Shown here: piece after piece, positions 48,001 through 61,612 of the stretch
Position numbering within the stretch: the stretch's first letter is position 1
How the letters are laid out: each line of letters begins with the position of its first letter
Assembly (NCBI RefSeq): GCF_051014445.1
Contig: NC_135141.1
Location: forward strand, 3,720,001-3,784,000
Direction: 5' to 3'
DNA: 64,000 nt
From: Colletes latitarsis
Lineage: Eukaryota; Arthropoda; Insecta; Hymenoptera; Colletidae
Position numbers and translations under genes: made by a program
Notes under the pieces: generated by a model
Told to the model about the DNA's origin: nothing
Seen by the model: only the letters and a program-made list of their open reading frames with translations
The model's database searches: none

Positions 48001-48500
48001 GGTTTTATCCTCCAAACTATTGATCGAAACCTGGTTTTATTGACTGTTACTGAGTGGGACCACATTACTACGTGACTCAAACCCGAAAAAACCCAGGATC
48101 TGGCCAACAAGTATGCGAAGAAGGCAAAATCATGAGCCAGATGTGGGCATAAGCCAGACCTAACCCAGACCTAGCCGGTTTTATCCTCTAAAATAGTGAT
48201 CGAAACCGGCTTTAATTGACTGTTTCAATGTGGTACAACATTACTACGTGATTCAAACCCGAAGAAATTCAGGATCTGGCCAACATGTGTGCAAAGAAGG
48301 CAAAATCATGAGCCAGATGCGGGCATAACCCAGACCTAACCCAGACTTAACCGGTGTCATCCTTTAAAATATTGATCGAAACCAAGTTTAGTGGACTGTT
48401 TCAGTGTGTTACCACATTACTACGTAACTCAAACACGAAAAAACCCGGGATCTGGCCACCAAGTATGCGAGGAAGGCAAAATCATGAGCCAGATGCGGGC
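44907..48500 (+). repeat. 3.6-kb duplicated block, copy 2
   Basis: This is the partner of 33858-37450, 11.05 kb away. Small private changes distinguish it (CCCGGACC at 45.36 kb, GAGCTAGATG at 47.09 kb, GAGGAAGGC at 48.47 kb). Both copies contain the variant TGTTATCCTTGAAAATGTTG. It parts from copy 1 near 48.5 kb and continues with GGATCAAAACCAGC-type monomers, not unit U. Confidence 0.87.
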
Positions 48501-51035
48501 ATAACCCAGACCTAACCCAGACCTAACCGGTGTTATCCTCTAAAATGTGGATCAAAACCAGCTTTAATTGACTGTTTCTGTGTGGTACCACATTACTACC
48601 TGATTCAAAACCGAAAAAACCCAGGATCAGGCTAACAAGTATGCGAAGAAGGCAAAATCATGTGCCAGATACGGGCATAACCCAGACGTAACCCAGACCA
48701 AACCGGTGTGATCCTCTAAAATATTGATCGAAACCAGGTTTAATTGTCTGTTTCAGTGTGGTACCACATTACTACGTGATTCAATCCACAGAATACCTAG
48801 GATCTGGCCAACAAGAATGCGGAAAAGGTAAAATCATGAGCCAGATGCGGGCATAACGCAAACATAACCCAGACCTAACCGGTGTTATCCTCTAAAATGT
48901 GGATCGAGGCCAGCTTTAATTGACTGTTTCAGGGTGGTACCACATTACTACGTGACTCAAACCCGAAAAAACCCAGGTTCTGGCCAACAAGTATGCGAAG
49001 AAGGCAAAATCATGAGCCAGATGTGGGCATAAGCCAGACCTAACCCAGACCTAACCGGTTTTATCCTCTAAAATATTGATCGAAACCAGGTTTTATTGAC
49101 TGTTACTGTGTGGTACCACATTACTACGTGATTCATACACGAAAAAACCCAGGTTCTGGCCAACAAGTATGCGAAGAAGGCAAAATCATGAGCCAGATGC
49201 GGGCATAACGCAGACCTAACCCAGACCTAACCGGTGTTATCCTGTAAAATGTGGATCGAAACCAAGTTTAATGGACTGTTTCAGTGTGGTACCACATTAC
49301 TACGTGACTCAAACCCGAAAAAACCCAGGATCTGGCCAACAAGTATGCGAAGAAGGCAAAATCATGAGCCAGATGTGGGCATAAGCCAGACCTAACCCAG
49401 ACCTAACCGGTGTGATCCTCTAAAATATTGATCGAAACCAGGTTTAAATGTCTGTTTCAGTGTGGAACCACATTACTACGTGATTCAATCCACAGAATAC
49501 CTAGGATCTGGCCAACAAGAATGCGGAAAAGGTAAAATCATGAGCCAGATGCGGGCATAACGCAGACCTAACCCAGACCTAACCGGTGTTATCCTCTAAA
49601 ATGTGGATCGAAGCCAGCTTTAATTGACTGCTTCAGGGTGGTACCACATTACTACGTGACTCAAACCCGAAAAAACCCAGGATCTGGCCAACAAGAATGC
49701 GAAGAAGGCAAAATCATGAGCCAGATGCGGGCATAACACAGACCTAACCCAGACCTAACCGGTTTTATCCTCTCAAATATTGATCGAAACCAGGTTTAGT
49801 TTACTGTTTCGTTGTGGTACCGCATTACTACGCCATTCAAACAGGGTAAAACCCAGGTCCTGGCCAACAAGTATGCGATGAAGGCTGAATCATTATCGAG
49901 ATGCGGGCATAACCCAGACCAAACCCAGACCTAACCGGTGTTATCCTCCAAAATATTGATCGAAACCAAGTTTAATGGGCCGTTTCAGTGTGGTATCACA
50001 TTACTACGTGATTCAAATCCGAAAAAACCCAAAATCTGGCCAACAAGTATGCAAAGATGGCAAAATCATGAGCCAGATACGGGCATAAGCCAGACCTAAG
50101 CCAGACCTAACCGGTGTCATCCATTAAAATGTTGATCGAAACCAAGTTTAATGGACTGTTTCAGTGTGGTACCACATTACTACGTGATTCAAACCCGAAG
50201 AAACCCAGGATCTGGCCAACATGTGTGCATAGAAGGCAAAATCATGAGCCAGATGCGGGCATAACCCAGACCTAACCCAGACCTAACCGGTGTCATCCTT
50301 TAAAATGTTGATCGAAACCAAGTTTAATGGACTGTTACAGTGTGGTACCACATTACAACGTGACTCAAACCCGAAAAAACCCAGGGTCTGGCCAACAAGT
50401 ATGCGAAGAAGGTAAAATCATGAGCCAGATGCGGGCATAAGCCAGACCTAACCCAGCCCTAACCTGTTTTATCCTCCAAAATATTGATCGAAACCAGGTT
50501 TTATTGACTGTTACTGTGTGGTACCACATTACTACGTGATTCAAATCCGAAAAAACCCAGGATCTGGCAAACAAGTATGCAAAGAAGGAAAAATCATGAG
50601 CCAGATGCGGGCATAACCCAGACGTAACCGGTTTTATCCTCTAAAATATTGATCGAAATGAGGTTTAATGGGCCGTTTCAGTGTGGTATCACATTACTAC
50701 GTGACTCAAACCCGAAAAAAACCCAGGATCTGGCCAACAAGTATGCGAAGAAGGCAAAATCATGAGCCAGATGCGGGCATAAGCCAGACCTAACCCAGAC
50801 CTAAACGGTTTTATCCTCTAAAATATTGATTGAGACCAGGTTTTATTGACTGTTACTGTGTGGTACCACATTACTACGTTATTCAATCCACAGAAAACCT
50901 AGGATCTGGCCAACAAGAATGCGGAAAAGGTAAAATCATGAGCCAGATGCGGGCATAACGCAGACCTAAACCAGACCTAACCGGTGTTATCCTCTAAAAT
51001 GTGGATCGAAGCCAGCTTTAATTGACTGTTTCTGT
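48501..51035 (+). repeat. Mosaic segment, partly copied at 54.7-56.0 kb
   Basis: From about 48.5 to 49.1 kb the sequence matches 54.7-55.2 kb at an offset near 6,147, and from about 49.2 to 49.66 kb it matches 55.5-55.97 kb at 6,323. The second place has one extra monomer (about 55.25-55.44 kb). Markers are CTACCTGATTC, TCAGGGTGGTACC, CAGAATACCTAGG and GTGTGGAACCAC. Another copy of the GATGAAGGCTGAATC monomer is at 49.8-49.9 kb, and part of the 46.1-46.4 kb sequence recurs at 50.36-50.57 kb. No other kind of sequence is seen. Confidence 0.75.
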
Positions 51036-52618
51036 GTGATACCACATTACTACGTGATTCAATCCACAGAAAACCTAGGATCTGGCCAACAAGAATGCGG
51101 AAAAGGTAAAATCATGAGCCAGATACGGGCATAACCCAGACCTAACCCAGACCAAACCGGAGTCATCCTTGAAAATGTTGATCGAAATCAAGTTTAATGG
51201 ACTGTTTCAATGTGGTACAACATTACTACGTGATTCAAATTCGAGAAAACCCAGGATCTGGCCAACAAGTACGCAAGGAAGGCAAAATCATGAGCCAGAT
51301 GCGCGCATAACCCAGACCTAAACCAGACCTAACCGGTTTTATCCTCCAAACTATTGATCGAAACCTGGTTTTACTGACTGTTACTGTGTGGTACCACATC
51401 ACTACGCTATTCAAACTGGAAAAAACCCAGGGTCTGGCCAACAAGGATGCGAAGAAGGCAAAATCATGAGCCAGATGCGTGCATAACCCAGACCTAACCC
51501 AGACCTAACCGGAGTCATCCTTGAAAATGTTGATCGAAATCAAGTTTAATGGACTGTTTCAATGTGGTACAACATTACTACGTGATTCAAATTCGAGAAA
51601 ACCCAGGATCTGGCCAACAAATACGCAAAGAAGGCAAAATCATGAGCCAGATGCGCGCATAATCCAGACCTAAACCAGACCTAACCGGTTTTATCCTCCA
51701 AACTATTGATCGAAACCTGGTTTTATTGACTGTTACTGTGTGGTACCACATTACTACGTGACTCAAACCCGAAAAAACCCAGGATCTGGCCAACAAGTAT
51801 GCGAAGAAGGCAAAATCATGAGCCAGATGTGGGCATAAGCCAGACCTAACCCAGACCTAGCCGGTTTTATCCTCTAAAATAGTGATCGAAACCGGCTTTA
51901 ATTGACTGTTTCAATGTGGTACAACATTACTACGTGATTCAAACCCGAAGAAATTCAGGATCTGGCCAACATGTGTGCAAAGAAGGCAAAATCATGAGCC
52001 AGATGCGGGCATAACCCAGACCTAACCCAGACTTAACCGGTGTCATCCTTTAAAATATTGATCGAAACCAAGTTTAGTGGACTGTTTCAGTGTGTTACCA
52101 CATTACTACGTAACTCAAACACGAAAAAACCCGGGAGCTGGCCAACAAGTATGCGAGGAAGGCAAAATCATGAGCCAGATGCGTGCATAACCCAGACCTA
52201 ACCCAGACCTAACCGGTGTTATCCTCTAAAATGTGGACCAAACCAGCTTTAATTGACTGTTTCTGTGTGGTACCACATTACTACCTGATTCAAAACCGAA
52301 AAAACCCAGGATCAGGCTAACAAGTATGCGAAGAAGGCAAAATCATGTGCCAGATACGGGCATAACCCAGACCTAACCCAGACCAAACCGGTGTGATCCT
52401 CTAAAATATTGATCGAAACCAGGTTTAATTGTCTGTTTCAGTGTGGTACCACATTACTACGTGATTCAATCCACAGAATACCTAGGATCTGGCCAACAAG
52501 AATGCGGAAAAGGTAAAATCATGAGCCAGATGCGGGCATAACGCAAACCTAACCCAGACCTAACCGGTGTTATCCTCTAAAATGTGGATCGAAGCCAGCT
52601 TTAATTGACTGTTTCTGT
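51036..52618 (+). repeat. 9-monomer higher-order repeat, copy 1 (1,583 bp)
   Basis: The sequence from 51036 recurs from 52619 at an exact offset of 1,583 bp (nine monomers). Markers are CCGGAGTCATCCTTG, CACTACGCTATTC, GGTTTTACTGACTG and the two-base-shorter ATGTGGACCAAACC near 52.23 kb. The last marker is present in every later copy (53.81 and 54.69 kb). Confidence 0.88.
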
Positions 52619-54025
52619 GTGGTACCACATTACTACGTGATTCAATCCACAGAAAACCTAGGATCTGGCCAACAAGAATGCGGAAAAGGTAAAATCATGA
52701 GCCAGATACGGGCATAACCCAGACCTAACCCAGACCAAACCGGAGTCATCCTTGAAAATGTTGATCGAAATCAAGTTTAATGGACTGTTTCAATGTGGTA
52801 CAACATTACTACGTGATTCAAATTCGAGAAAACCCAGGATCTGGCCAACAAGTACGCAAGGAAGGCAAAATCATGAGCCAGATGCGCGCATAACCCAGAC
52901 CTAAACCAGACCTAACCGGTTTTATCCTCCAAACTATTGATCGAAACCTGGTTTTACTGACTGTTACTGTGTGGTACCACATCACTACGCTATTCAAACT
53001 GGAAAAAACCCAGGGTCTGGCCAACAAGGATGCGAAGAAGGCAAAATCATGAGCCAGATGCGTGCATAACCCAGACCTAACCCAGACCTAACCGGAGTCA
53101 TCCTTGAAAATGTTGATCGAAATCAAGTTTAATGGACTGTTTCAATGTGGTACAACATTACTACGTGATTCAAATTCGAGAAAACCCAGGATCTGGCCAA
53201 CAAATACGCAAAGAAGGCAAAATCATGAGCCAGATGCGCGCATAATCCAGACCTAAACCAGACCTAACCGGTTTTATCCTCCAAACTATTGATCGAAACC
53301 TGGTTTTATTGACTGTTACTGTGTGGTACCACATTACTACGTGACTCAAACCCGAAAAAACCCAGGATCTGGCCAACAAGTATGCGAAGAAGGCAAAATC
53401 ATGAGCCAGATGTGGGCATAAGCCAGACCTAACCCAGACCTAGCCGGTTTTATCCTCTAAAATAGTGATCGACACCGGCTTTAATTGACTGTTTCAATGT
53501 GGTACAACATTACTACGTGATTCAAACCCGAAGAAATTCAGGATCTGGCCAACATGTGTGCAAAGAAGGCAAAATCATGAGCCAGATGCGGGCATAACCC
53601 AGACCTAACCCAGACTTAACCGGTGTCATCCTTTAAAATATTGATCGAAACCAAGTTTAGTGGACTGTTTCAGTGTGTTACCACATTACTACGTAACTCA
53701 AACACGAAAAAACCCGGGATCTGGCCAACAAGTATGCGAGGAAGGCAAAATCATGAGCCAGATGCGTGCATAACCCAGACCTAACCCAGACCTAACCGGT
53801 GTTATCCTCTAAAATGTGGACCAAACCAGCTTTAATTGACTGTTTCTGTGTGGTACCACATTACTACCTGATTCAAAACCGAAAAACCCCAGGATCAGGC
53901 TAACAAGTATGCGAAGAAGGCAAAATCATGTGCCAGATACGGGCATAACCCAGACCTAACCCAGACCAAACCGGTGTGATCCTCTAAAATATTGATCGAA
54001 ACCAGGTTTAATTGTCTGTTTCAGT
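52619..54025 (+). repeat. 9-monomer higher-order repeat, copy 2 (eight monomers kept)
   Basis: This follows copy 1 at 1,583 bp until the monomer at 54026. There the expected CAATCCACAG type is replaced by the CAAATTCGAG type copied from 53147. The ninth monomer is therefore replaced, which gives an 8-monomer unit joined to the next duplication. Confidence 0.87.
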
Positions 54026-54904
54026 GTGGTACCACATTACTACGTGATTCAAATTCGAGAAAACCCAGGATCTGGCCAACAAATACGCAAAGAAGGCAAA
54101 ATCATGAGCCAGATGCGCGCATAATCCAGACCTAAACCAGACCTAACCGGTTTTATCCTCCAAACTATTGATCGAAACCTGGTTTTATTGACTGTTACTG
54201 TGTGGTACCACATTACTACGTGACTCAAACCCGAAAAAACCCAGGATCTGGCCAACAAGTATGCGAAGAAGGCAAAATCATGAGCCAGATGTGGGCATAA
54301 GCCAGACCTAACCCAGACCTAGGCGGTTTTATCCTCTAAAATAGTGATCGAAACCGGCTTTAATTGACTGTTTCAATGTGGTACAACATTACTACGTGAT
54401 TCAAACCCGAAGAAATTCAGGATCTGGCCAACATGTGTGCAAAGAAGGCAAAATCATGAGCCAGATGCGGGCATAACCCAGACCTAACCCAGACTTAACC
54501 GGTGTCATCCTTTAAAATATTGATCGAAACCAAGTTTAGTGGACTGTTTCAGTGTGTTACCACATTACTACGTAACTCAAACACGAAAAAACCCGGGAGC
54601 TGGCCAACAAGTATGCGAGGAAGGCAAAATCATGAGCCAGATGCGTGCATAACCCAGACCTAACCCAGACCTAACCGGTGTTATCCTCTAAAATGTGGAC
54701 CAAACCAGCTTTAATTGACTGTTTCTGTGTGGTACCACATTACTACCTGATTCAAAACCGAAAAAACCCAGGATCAGGCTAACAAGTATGCGAAGAAGGC
54801 AAAATCATGTGCCAGATACGGGCATAACCCAGACCTAACCCAGACCAAACCGGTGTGATCCTCTAAAATATTGATCGAAACCAGGTTTAATTGTCTGTTT
54901 CAGT
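54026..54904 (+). repeat. 5-monomer duplication of the end of the previous unit (879 bp)
   Basis: Sequence from 53147 to 54025 recurs here at an offset of 879 bp. It includes the same short ATGTGGACCAAACC variant and CTACCTGATTC. After 54905 the CAATCCACAG monomer that ended copy 1 returns. The series 9, 8, 5 monomers is a clear record of successive unequal exchanges. Confidence 0.87.
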
Positions 54905-56362
54905 GTGGTACCACATTACTACGTGATTCAATCCACAGAATACCTAGGATCTGGCCAACAAGAATGCGGAAAAGGTAAAAGCATGAGCCAGATGCGGGCA
55001 TAACGCAAACCTAACCCAGACCTAACCGGTGTTATCCTCTAAAATGTGGATCGAAGCCAGCTTTAATTGACTGTTTCAGGGTGGTATCACATTACTACGT
55101 GACTCAAACCCGAAAAAACCCAGGTTCTGGCCAACAAGTATGCGAAGAAGGCAAAATCATGAGCCAGATGTGGGCATAAGCCAGACCTAACCCAGACCTA
55201 ACCGGTTTTATCCTCTAAAATATTGATCGAAACCAGGTTTTATTGACTGCTACTGTGTGGTACCACATTACTACGTGATTCAAATCCGAAAAAAGCCAGG
55301 ATCTGGCCAACAAGTACGCAAAGAAGGCAAAATCATGAGCCAGATGCGCGCATAACCCAGACCTAAACCAGACCTAACCGGTTTTATCCTCTAAACTATT
55401 GCTCGAAACCTGGTTTTATTGACTGTTACTGTGTGGTACCACATTACTACGTGATCCAAACACGAAAAAACCCAGGTTCTGGCCAACAAGTATGCGAAGA
55501 AGGCAAAATCATGAGCCAGATGCGGGCATAACGCAGACCTAACCCAGACCTAACCGGTGTTATCCTCTAAAATGTGGATCGAAACCAAGTTTAATGGACT
55601 GTTTCAGTGTGGTACCACATTACTACGTGACTCAAACCCGAAAAAACCCAGGATCTGGCCAACAAGTATGCGAAGAAGGCAAAATCATGAGCCAGATGTG
55701 GGCATAAGCCAGACCTAACCCAGACCTAACCGGTGTGATCCTCTAAAATATTGATCGAAACCAGGTTTAATTGTCTGTTTCAGTGTGGAACCACATTACT
55801 ACGTGATTCAATCCACAGAATACCTAGGATCTGGCCAACAAGAATGCGGAAAAGGTAAAATCATGAGCCAGATGCGGGCATAACGCAGACCTAACCCAGA
55901 CCTAACCGGTGTTATCCTCTAAAATGTGGATCGAAGCCAGCTTTAATTGACTGTTTCAGGGTGGTACCACATTACTACGTGACTCAAACCCGAAAAAACC
56001 CAGCTTCTGGCCAACAAGTATGCGAAGAAGGCAAAATCATGAGCCAGATGTGGGCATAAGCCAGACCTAACCCAGACCTAACCGGTTTTATCCTCTAAAA
56101 TATTGATCGAAACCAGGTTTTATTGACTACTACTGTGTGGTACCACATTACTACGTGATTCAAATTCGAGAAAACCCAGGATCTGGCCAACAAGTACGCA
56201 AAGAAGGCAAAATCATGAGCCAGATGCGCGCATAACCCAGACCTAAACCAGACCTAACCGGTTTTATCCTCCAAACTATTGATCGAAACCTGGTTTTATT
56301 GACTGTTACTGTGTGGTACCACATTACTACGTGACTCAAACCCGAAAAAACCCAGGATCTGG
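54905..56362 (+). repeat. Mosaic segment leading into the 5.25-kb repeat
   Basis: This contains the copy of 48.5-49.66 kb, one additional monomer around 55.25-55.44 kb, the GTGTGGAACCAC monomer near 55.785 kb and a TCAGGGTGGTACC monomer at 55961 with the rare CCCAGCTTCTGG. That last monomer recurs at 61563, an offset of 5,602, which is 5,250 plus two monomers. Two monomers between 56137 and 56488 are thus missing from the later place. Confidence 0.78.
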
Positions 56363-58749
56363 CCAACAAGTATGCGAAGAAGGCAAAATCATGAGCCAGA
56401 TGTGGGCATAAGCCAGACCTAACCCAGACCTAGCCGGTTTTATCCTCTAAAATAGTGATCGAAACCGGCTTTAATTGACTGTTTCAATGTGGTACAACAT
56501 TACTACGTGATTCAAACCCGAAGAAATTCAGGATCTGGCCAACACGTGTGCAAAGAAGGCAAAATCATGAGCCAGATGCGGGCATAACCCAGACCTAACC
56601 CAGACTTAACCGGTGTCATCCTTTAAAATATTGATCGAAACCAAGTTTAGTGGACTGTTTCAGTGTGCTACCACATTACTACGTAATTCAAACACGAAAA
56701 AACCCGGGATCTGGCCAACAAGTATGCGAGGAAGGCAAAATCATGAGCCAAATGCGTGCATAACCCAGACCTAACCCAGACCTAACCGGTGTTATCCTCT
56801 AAAATGTGGATCACAACCAGCTTTAATTGACTGTTTCTGTGTGGTACCACATTACTACCTGATTCAAAACCGAAAAAACCCAGGATCAGGCCAACAAGTA
56901 TGCGAAGAAGGCAAAATCATGTGCCAGATACGGGCATAACCGAGACCTAACCCAGACCAAACCGGTGTGATCCTCTAAAATATTGATCGAAACCAGGTTT
57001 AATTGTCTGTTTCAGTGTGGTACCACATTACTACGTGATTCAATCCACAGAATACCTAGGATCTGGCCAACAAGAATGCGGAAAAGGTAAAATCATGAGC
57101 CAGATGCGGGCATAACGCAGACCTAACCCAGACCTAACCGGTGTTATCCTCTAAAATGTGGATCGAAGCCAGCTTTAATTGACTGTTTCAGGGTGGTACC
57201 ACATTACTACGTGACTCAAACCCGAAAAAACCCAGGTTCTGGCCAACAAGTATGCGAAGAAGGAAAAATCATGAGCCAGATGCGGGCATAACCCAGACCT
57301 AACCCAGACCTAACCGGTGTCATCCTTTAAAATATTGATCGAAACCAAGTTTAATGGGCCGTTTCAGTGTGGTATCACATTACTACGTGACTCAAACCCG
57401 AAAAAAACCCAGGATCTGGCCAACAAGTATGCGAAGAAGGCAAAATCATGAGCGAGATGCGGGCATAAGCCAGACCTAAGCCAGACCTAACCGGTGTCAT
57501 CCTTTAAAATGTTGATCGAAACCAAGTTTAATGGACTGTTTCAGTGTGGTACCACATTACAACGTGACTCAAACCCGAAAAAACCCAGGGTCTGGCCAAC
57601 AAGTATGCGAAGAAGGTAAAATCATGAGCCAGATGCGGGCATAAGCCAGACCTAACCCAGCCCTAACCTGTTTTATCCTCCAAAATATTGATCGAAACCA
57701 GGTTTTATTGACTGTTACTGTGTGGTACCACATTACTACGTGATTCAAATCCGAAAAAACCCAGGATCTGGCAAACAAGTATGCAAAGACGGAAAAATCA
57801 TGAGCCAGATGCGGGCATAACCCAGACCTAACCGGTTTTATCCTCTAAAATATTGATCGAAATGAGGTTTAATTGACTGTTATTGTATGGTGCCACATTA
57901 CTACGTGACTCAAACCAGAAAAAACCCAGGATCTGGCCAACAAGTATGCAAAGAAGTCAAAATCATGAGCGAGATGCGGGCATAACCCAGACCTAACCCA
58001 GACCTAACCGGTGATATCCTCTAAAATGTGGATCGAAATCAGCTTTAATTGACTGTTTCTGTGTGGTACCACATTACTACGTGATTCAAATCCGAAAAAA
58101 CCCAGGATCTGGCCAACAAGTATGCAAAGAGGGCAAAATCATGAGCCAGATGCGCGCATAACCCAGACCTAAACCAGACCTAAACGGTGTCATCCTCTAA
58201 AATATTGATCGAGACCAAGTTTAATGGGCCGTTTCAGTGTGGTATCACATTACTACGCGACTCAAACCCGAAAAAAACCCAGGATCTGGCCAACAAGTAT
58301 GCGAAGAAGGCAAAATCATGAGCCAGATGCGGGCATAAGCCAGACCTAACCCAGACCTAAACGGTTTTATCCTCTAAAATATTGATTGAAACCAGGTTTT
58401 ATTGACTGTTACTGTGTGGTACCACATTACTACGTGATTCAATCCACAGAAAACCTAGGATCTGGCCAACAAGAATGCGGAAAACGTAAAATCATGAGCC
58501 AGATGCGGGCATAACGCAGACCTAACCCAGACCTAACCGGTGTTATCCTCTAAAATGTGGATCGAAGCCAGCTTTAATTGACTGTTTCAGTGTGGTATCA
58601 CATTACTGCATGACTCAAACCCGAACAAAACCCAGGATCTGGCCAACAAGTACGCAAAGAAGGCAAAATCATGAGCCAGATGCGCGCATAACCCAGACCT
58701 AAACCAGACCTAACCAGTGTCATCCTCTAAAATATTGATCGAAACCAAG
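56363..58749 (+). repeat. 5.25-kb long-range repeat, copy 1
   Basis: From about 56.36 kb this matches 61.61 kb onward at an offset of 5,250 bp, becoming 5,251 after one extra A near 63.34 kb. Several private variants are shared: AACACGTGTGCAAAG, GTGCTACCAC with TACGTAATTC, GGATCACAACCAGC, GTGATATCCTC, TACGCGACTC and GGAAAACGTAAAATC. It ends at the point corresponding to the end of the window, so the true extent is unknown. Confidence 0.88.
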
Positions 58750-61612
58750 TTTAATGGGCGGTTTCAGTGTGGTACCACATTACTACGTGACTCAAACCCG
58801 AAAAAACCCAGGATCTGGCCAACAAGTATGCGAAGAAGGCAAAATCATGAGCCAGATGCGTGCATAACTCAGACCTAACCCAGACCTAACCGGTTTTATC
58901 CTGTAGAATATTGACCGAAACCAGCTTTAATTGACTGTTTCAATGTGGTACAATATTACTACGTGATTCAAATTCGAGAAAACCCAGGATCTGGCCAACA
59001 AGTATGCGAAGATGGCAAAATCATGAGCCAGATGCGTGCATAAGCCAGACCTAACCCAGACCTAACCGGTTTTATCCTCTAAAATATTGATTGAAACCTG
59101 GATTTATTGACTGTTACTGTGTGGTACCACATCACTACGTGATTCAAAATGGAAAAAACCCAGGGTCTGGCCAACAAGTATGCGAAGAAGGCAAAATCAT
59201 GAGCCAGATGCGTGCATAACCCAGAACTAACCCAGACCTAACCGGTGTTATCCTCCAAAATATTGATCGAAACCAAGTTTAATGGGCGGTTTCAGTGTGG
59301 TACCACATTACTACGTGACTCAAACCCGAAAAAAACCAGGATCTGGCCAACAAGTATGCGAAGAAGGCAAAATCATGAGCCAGATGCGTGCATAACTCAG
59401 ACCTAACCCAGACCTTACCGGTTTTATCCTGTAGAATATTGACCGAAACCAGCTTTAATTGACTGTTTCAATGTGGTACAATATTACTACGTGATTCAAA
59501 TTCGAGAAAACCGAGGATCTGGCCAACAAGTATGCGAAGAAGGCAAAATCATGAGCCAGATGCGTGCATAACTCAGACCTAACCCAGACCTAACCGGTTT
59601 TATCCTGTAGAATATTGACCGAAACCAGCTTTAATTGACTGTTTCAATGTGGTACAATATTACTACGTGATTCAAATTCGAGAAAACACAGGGTCTGGCC
59701 AACAAGTATGCGAAGAAGGCAAAATCATGAGCCAGATGCGTGCATAACCCAGACCTAACTGGTTTTATCCTCTAAAATATTGATCGAAACCAGGTTTTAT
59801 TGACTGTTACTGTGTGGTACCACATTACTACGTGATTCAAATCCGAAAAAACCCAGGATCTGGCCAACAAGTATGCGAAGAAGGCACAATCTTGAGCCAG
59901 ATGCGGGCATAAGCCAGACCTAACCGGTTTTGTCCTCTAAAATATTGATCGAAACCAGGCTTTATTGACTGTTGCTGTGTGGCACCACATTACTACGTGA
60001 TTCAAATCCGAAAAAACCCAGGATCTGGCCAACAAGTATGCAAAGAAGGCAAAATCATGAGCCAGATGCGGGCATAACACAGACCTAACCCAGACCTAAC
60101 CGGTTTTATCCTCTAAAATATTGATCGAAACCAGGTTTAATGGACTGTTTCAGTGTGGTACCACATTACTACGTGACTCAATCCCGAAGAAACCCAGGTT
60201 CTGGCCAACAAGTATGCGAAGAAAGCAAAATCATGAGCCAAATGCGCGCATAACCCAGACCTAAACCAGACCTAACCGGTATCATCCTCTAAAATATTGA
60301 TCGAAACCAAGTTTAATGGGCCGCTTCAGTGTGGTACCACATTACTACGTGACTCAAACCCGAAAAAACCCAGGTTCTGGCCAACAAGTATGCGAAGAAG
60401 GCAAAATCATGAGCCAGATGCGTGCATAACTCAGACCTAACCCAGACCTAACCGGTTTTATCCTGTAAAATATTGATCGAAACCAGCTTTAATTGACTGT
60501 TTCAATGTGGTACAACATTACTACGTGATTCAAACCCGAAGAAGTTCAGGATCTGGCCAACATGTGTGCAAAGAAGGCAAAATCATGACCCAGATGCGGG
60601 CATAACCCAGACCTAACCCAGACTTAACCGGTGTCATCCTTTAAAATATTGATCGAAACCAAGTTTAGTGGACTGTTTCAGTGTGTTACCACATTACTAC
60701 GTAACTCAAACACGAAAAAACCCGGGATCTGGCCAACAAGGATGCGAAGAAGGCAAAATCATGAGCCAGATGCGTGCATAACCCAGACCTAACCCAGACC
60801 TAACCGGTGTCATCCTTGAAAATGTTGATCGAAATCAAGTTTAATGGACTGTTTCAATGTGGTACAACATTACTACGTGATTCAAATTCGAGAAAACCCA
60901 GGATCTGGCCAACAAGTGCGCAAAGAAGGCAAAATCATGAGCCAGATGCGCGCATAACCCAGAACTAAACCAGACCTAACCGGTTTTATCCTCCAAACTA
61001 TTGATCGAAACCTGGTTTTATTGACTGTTACTGTGTGGTACCACATTACTACGTGACTCAAACCCGAAAAAACCCAGGATCTGGCCAACAAGTATGCGAA
61101 GAAGGCAAAGTCATGAGCCAGATGTGGGCATAAGCCAGACCTAACCCAGACCTAGCCGGTTTTATCCTCTAAAATAGTGATCGAAACCGGCTTTAATTGT
61201 CTGTTTCAATGTGGTACAACATTACTACGTGACTCAAACCCGAAAAAACCCAGGTTCTGGCCAAAAAGTATGCGAAGAAGGCAAAATCATGTGCCAGATA
61301 CGGGCATAACCCAACCCTAACCCAGACCAAACCGGTGTGATCCTCTAAAATATTGATCGAAACCAGGTTTAATTGTCTGTTTCAGTGTGGTACCACATTA
61401 CTACGTGATTCAATCCACAGAATACCTAGGATCTGGCCAACAAGAATGCGGAAAAGGTAAAATCATGAGCCAGATGCGGGCATAACGCAGACCTAACCCA
61501 GACCTAACCGGTGTTATCCTCTAAAATGTGGATCGAAGCCAGCTTTAATTGACTGTTTCAGGGTGGTACCACATTACTACGTGACTCAAACCCGAAAAAA
61601 CCCAGCTTCTGG
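58750..61612 (+). repeat. Intervening segment with a 528-bp duplication and a distant copy
   Basis: At 58.77-59.8 kb a 3-monomer (528-bp) duplication is seen: GTGGTACAATATT monomers at 58945 and 59473 and GGGCGGTTTCAG at about 58758 and 59286. The monomer at 59473 is itself duplicated next to itself at 59649. From about 60.5 to 61.2 kb the sequence matches 36.5-37.2 kb at an offset near 24,031, including CCTTGAAAATGTTGATCG and GATCGAAATCAAG. Everything is satellite. Confidence 0.77.

Noticed and set aside
33858..48500. Pure assembly duplication as the explanation for long-range copies
   Set aside because: Copies differ by private base changes and by whole-monomer gains and losses, which independent evolution explains better. 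It stays possible for the near-identical 880-bp and 2,285-bp tandems.
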